A program made the translations under genes and the position numbers. A stretch of DNA of 64,000 bases from Candidatus Omnitrophota bacterium (lineage in GTDB: Bacteria > Omnitrophota > Omnitrophia > Omnitrophales > Aquincolibacteriaceae): assembly GCA_020632475.1 (NCBI GenBank), contig JACKFM010000001.1, forward strand, positions 124,001-188,000, given 5' to 3'. The notes beneath the pieces are model-generated. The model saw nothing but the letters and a program-made list of their open reading frames with translations. It did no database searches and was not told the origin of the DNA. The stretch's first letter is position 1, and every line of letters starts with the position of its first letter. Of this stretch, positions 63,159-64,000 are shown in pieces.

Positions 63159-64000
63159 ATGCCAAGCAATCTTATCTTTTGCCTATTAGCGCTGATTTGT
63201 ACAACGGGGGTTTTTGCGATTGACCTGCTGACCCCTCTTGGTATTTCTATCGGCGCCCTTCACAGCCTTGCCATTCTGATTGCCTTGCGCTCCACCCGCT
63301 ATTATTGCACCCTGATTATCTCGTTCATTTCGTCCGTATTTATTTTCGCCGCCTTTGTTCTGCTCAAAGACACAGCGGATATGCAGATGTTCGAGATCAT
63401 TATCAATCGATGTATCTCGCTTGCGATTGTCTGGAGTGTGGCTTTGCTGGGCCTGAAAAGCAAAATCGAAAAAGATCAGGATGCGCTTAATCGCCAGACC
63501 ATTACCAGGCAGAAAAAGGCTTTGGATGAATATGCCCTGGTCTGTGAGTTGGACGGGGACGGTCATATCCTTCAAGCGAATGAGTTGTTCTGCAAAGTTC
63601 TGAACTTTCGGGCGAGTGAACTCCAGGGACAGGATTATCGCAAAGTTTGTCCTGATTTTAAAACAAAATTCAGATTTCTGGATATTTATCCTCTTTTGAA
63701 AAGTGATCAGATTTGGAGGCATGAACTTGAGCTGCAAACAAAAGAGGGCGTGAATCATTGGGCCGATGTTTCTTTCATTCCATTGCTGAGAGCTAAGGGA
63801 GAACTTAAATCCTGTCTGGCCATTCATATTCTTGTGACCGAACGCAAACGGATGATTCAGAAACTTTTTAAGCAGAATCAATTGCTTGAGATTGCGCAAG
63901 CCATTACGACAACGATCAACGATGCCGCTAATACCCATGAGGCCTTTCAAACGGCGTTGAACCAAATCTGCCGTTTCATCGAGTGGCCCGTGGGGCATGT
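63159..64000 (+). CDS. PAS-domain membrane sensor protein, 5' part
   Basis: This frame is open from ATG 63159 to the end of the window (280 codons), so the gene continues beyond. The N-terminus holds three hydrophobic segments (residues about 4-24, 30-64 and 78-98), then a helical linker, a PAS-type domain (CELDGDGHILQANELFCKVLNF, shown in key part GHILQANELF; HWADVSFIPLL; SCLAIHILVTERKRM, about residues 127-240) and the beginning of a GAF-like domain (HEAFQTALNQICRF). A histidine kinase or diguanylate cyclase output is likely, but lies outside the window. A long minus-strand frame over the same bases has no coding character and is rejected. Confidence 0.8.
   Translation, partial: MPSNLIFCLLALICTTGVFAIDLLTPLGISIGALHSLAILIALRSTRYYCTLIISFISSVFIFAAFVLLKDTADMQMFEIIINRCISLAIVWSVALLGLKSKIEKDQDALNRQTITRQKKALDEYALVCELDGDGHILQANELFCKVLNFRASELQGQDYRKVCPDFKTKFRFLDIYPLLKSDQIWRHELELQTKEGVNHWADVSFIPLLRAKGELKSCLAIHILVTERKRMIQKLFKQNQLLEIAQAITTTINDAANTHEAFQTALNQICRFIEWPVGH

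Noticed and set aside
63186..63998. A 270-codon minus-strand open frame
   Set aside because: It lies antisense to a better frame with membrane segments and a PAS-like domain, has no ribosome binding site of note and no recognisable motif.
1..64000. tRNA or rRNA genes, transposases, integrases, toxin-antitoxin pairs
   Set aside because: All gaps over about 70 bases were read; none contained a cloverleaf with conserved TTCGA arm, rRNA sequence or such protein motifs. A tRNAscan or covariance search would be needed to exclude unusual tRNAs.

Overview
The window is a dense bacterial chromosome segment with roughly balanced GC, Shine-Dalgarno-led operons and 55 supported protein genes, one of them frameshifted. 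No rRNA, tRNA, CRISPR array, transposase, integrase or phage gene was found. LL-diaminopimelate aminotransferase (dapL), a free-standing SWIB protein, two groEL genes, a very large secreted modular protein and a full C5-type tetrapyrrole gene set suggest an uncultivated Gram-negative lineage of the Omnitrophota/PVC type. This placement is inferred from gene content, not proven.

Layout. 1-8.9 kb: housekeeping genes (3' end of pssA, LysE-like exporter, pyk, thrS, a CheY-like regulator, and on the minus strand dapL-HIT-phosphatase and a GDPD). 8.9-11.4 kb: SWIB gene and an amt-glnK operon behind a clear sigma-54 promoter. 11.4-16.7 kb: an RsmB-like methylase, then minus-strand groEL-groES-groEL behind a sigma-70 promoter and CIRCE operator. 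16.7-20 kb: minus-strand tsaB-alr-birA-coaX. 22.2-31.3 kb: a heavy-metal efflux island (frameshifted Cys/His-rich protein, CusC-, CusB- and CusA-like genes, YHS protein, DUF2231 protein, SO_0444-type permease). 31.3-35.8 kb: aminotransferase-glycosyltransferase pair and fchA-folD-panB. 35.9-47.3 kb: an REC-GGDEF-MshEN protein followed by the tetrapyrrole cluster ccsA/hemX, hemA, hemC, cobA-hemD, hemB, a small unknown gene, acs and hemL. 47.5-59.6 kb: the most unusual locus. It holds a secreted 467-residue protein, a LytS-type kinase, a LytTR regulator, a 52-codon gene and a 2650-residue secreted repeat protein. 59.7-64 kb: DUF2061, rlmH, prenyl synthase, rsmI, purN and the start of a PAS sensor protein that runs off the window.

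Two themes stand out. First, the 47.5-59.6 kb locus looks like a two-component-controlled surface or secretion system. A perfect 12-bp direct repeat with a 21-bp period lies between the LytTR gene and the small gene that is start-stop coupled to the giant gene. Second, a large share of the intergenic gaps carry imperfect palindromes belonging to several dispersed families. One family can be arranged as a ladder of internal deletions, and several elements provide the stop codon or C-terminal residues of the gene they abut. The tetrapyrrole cluster has such elements in six of its seven gaps. In addition, several promoters have an extended -10 box, and in three cases the box lies only 8-9 bases from the start codon, predicting leaderless mRNAs.
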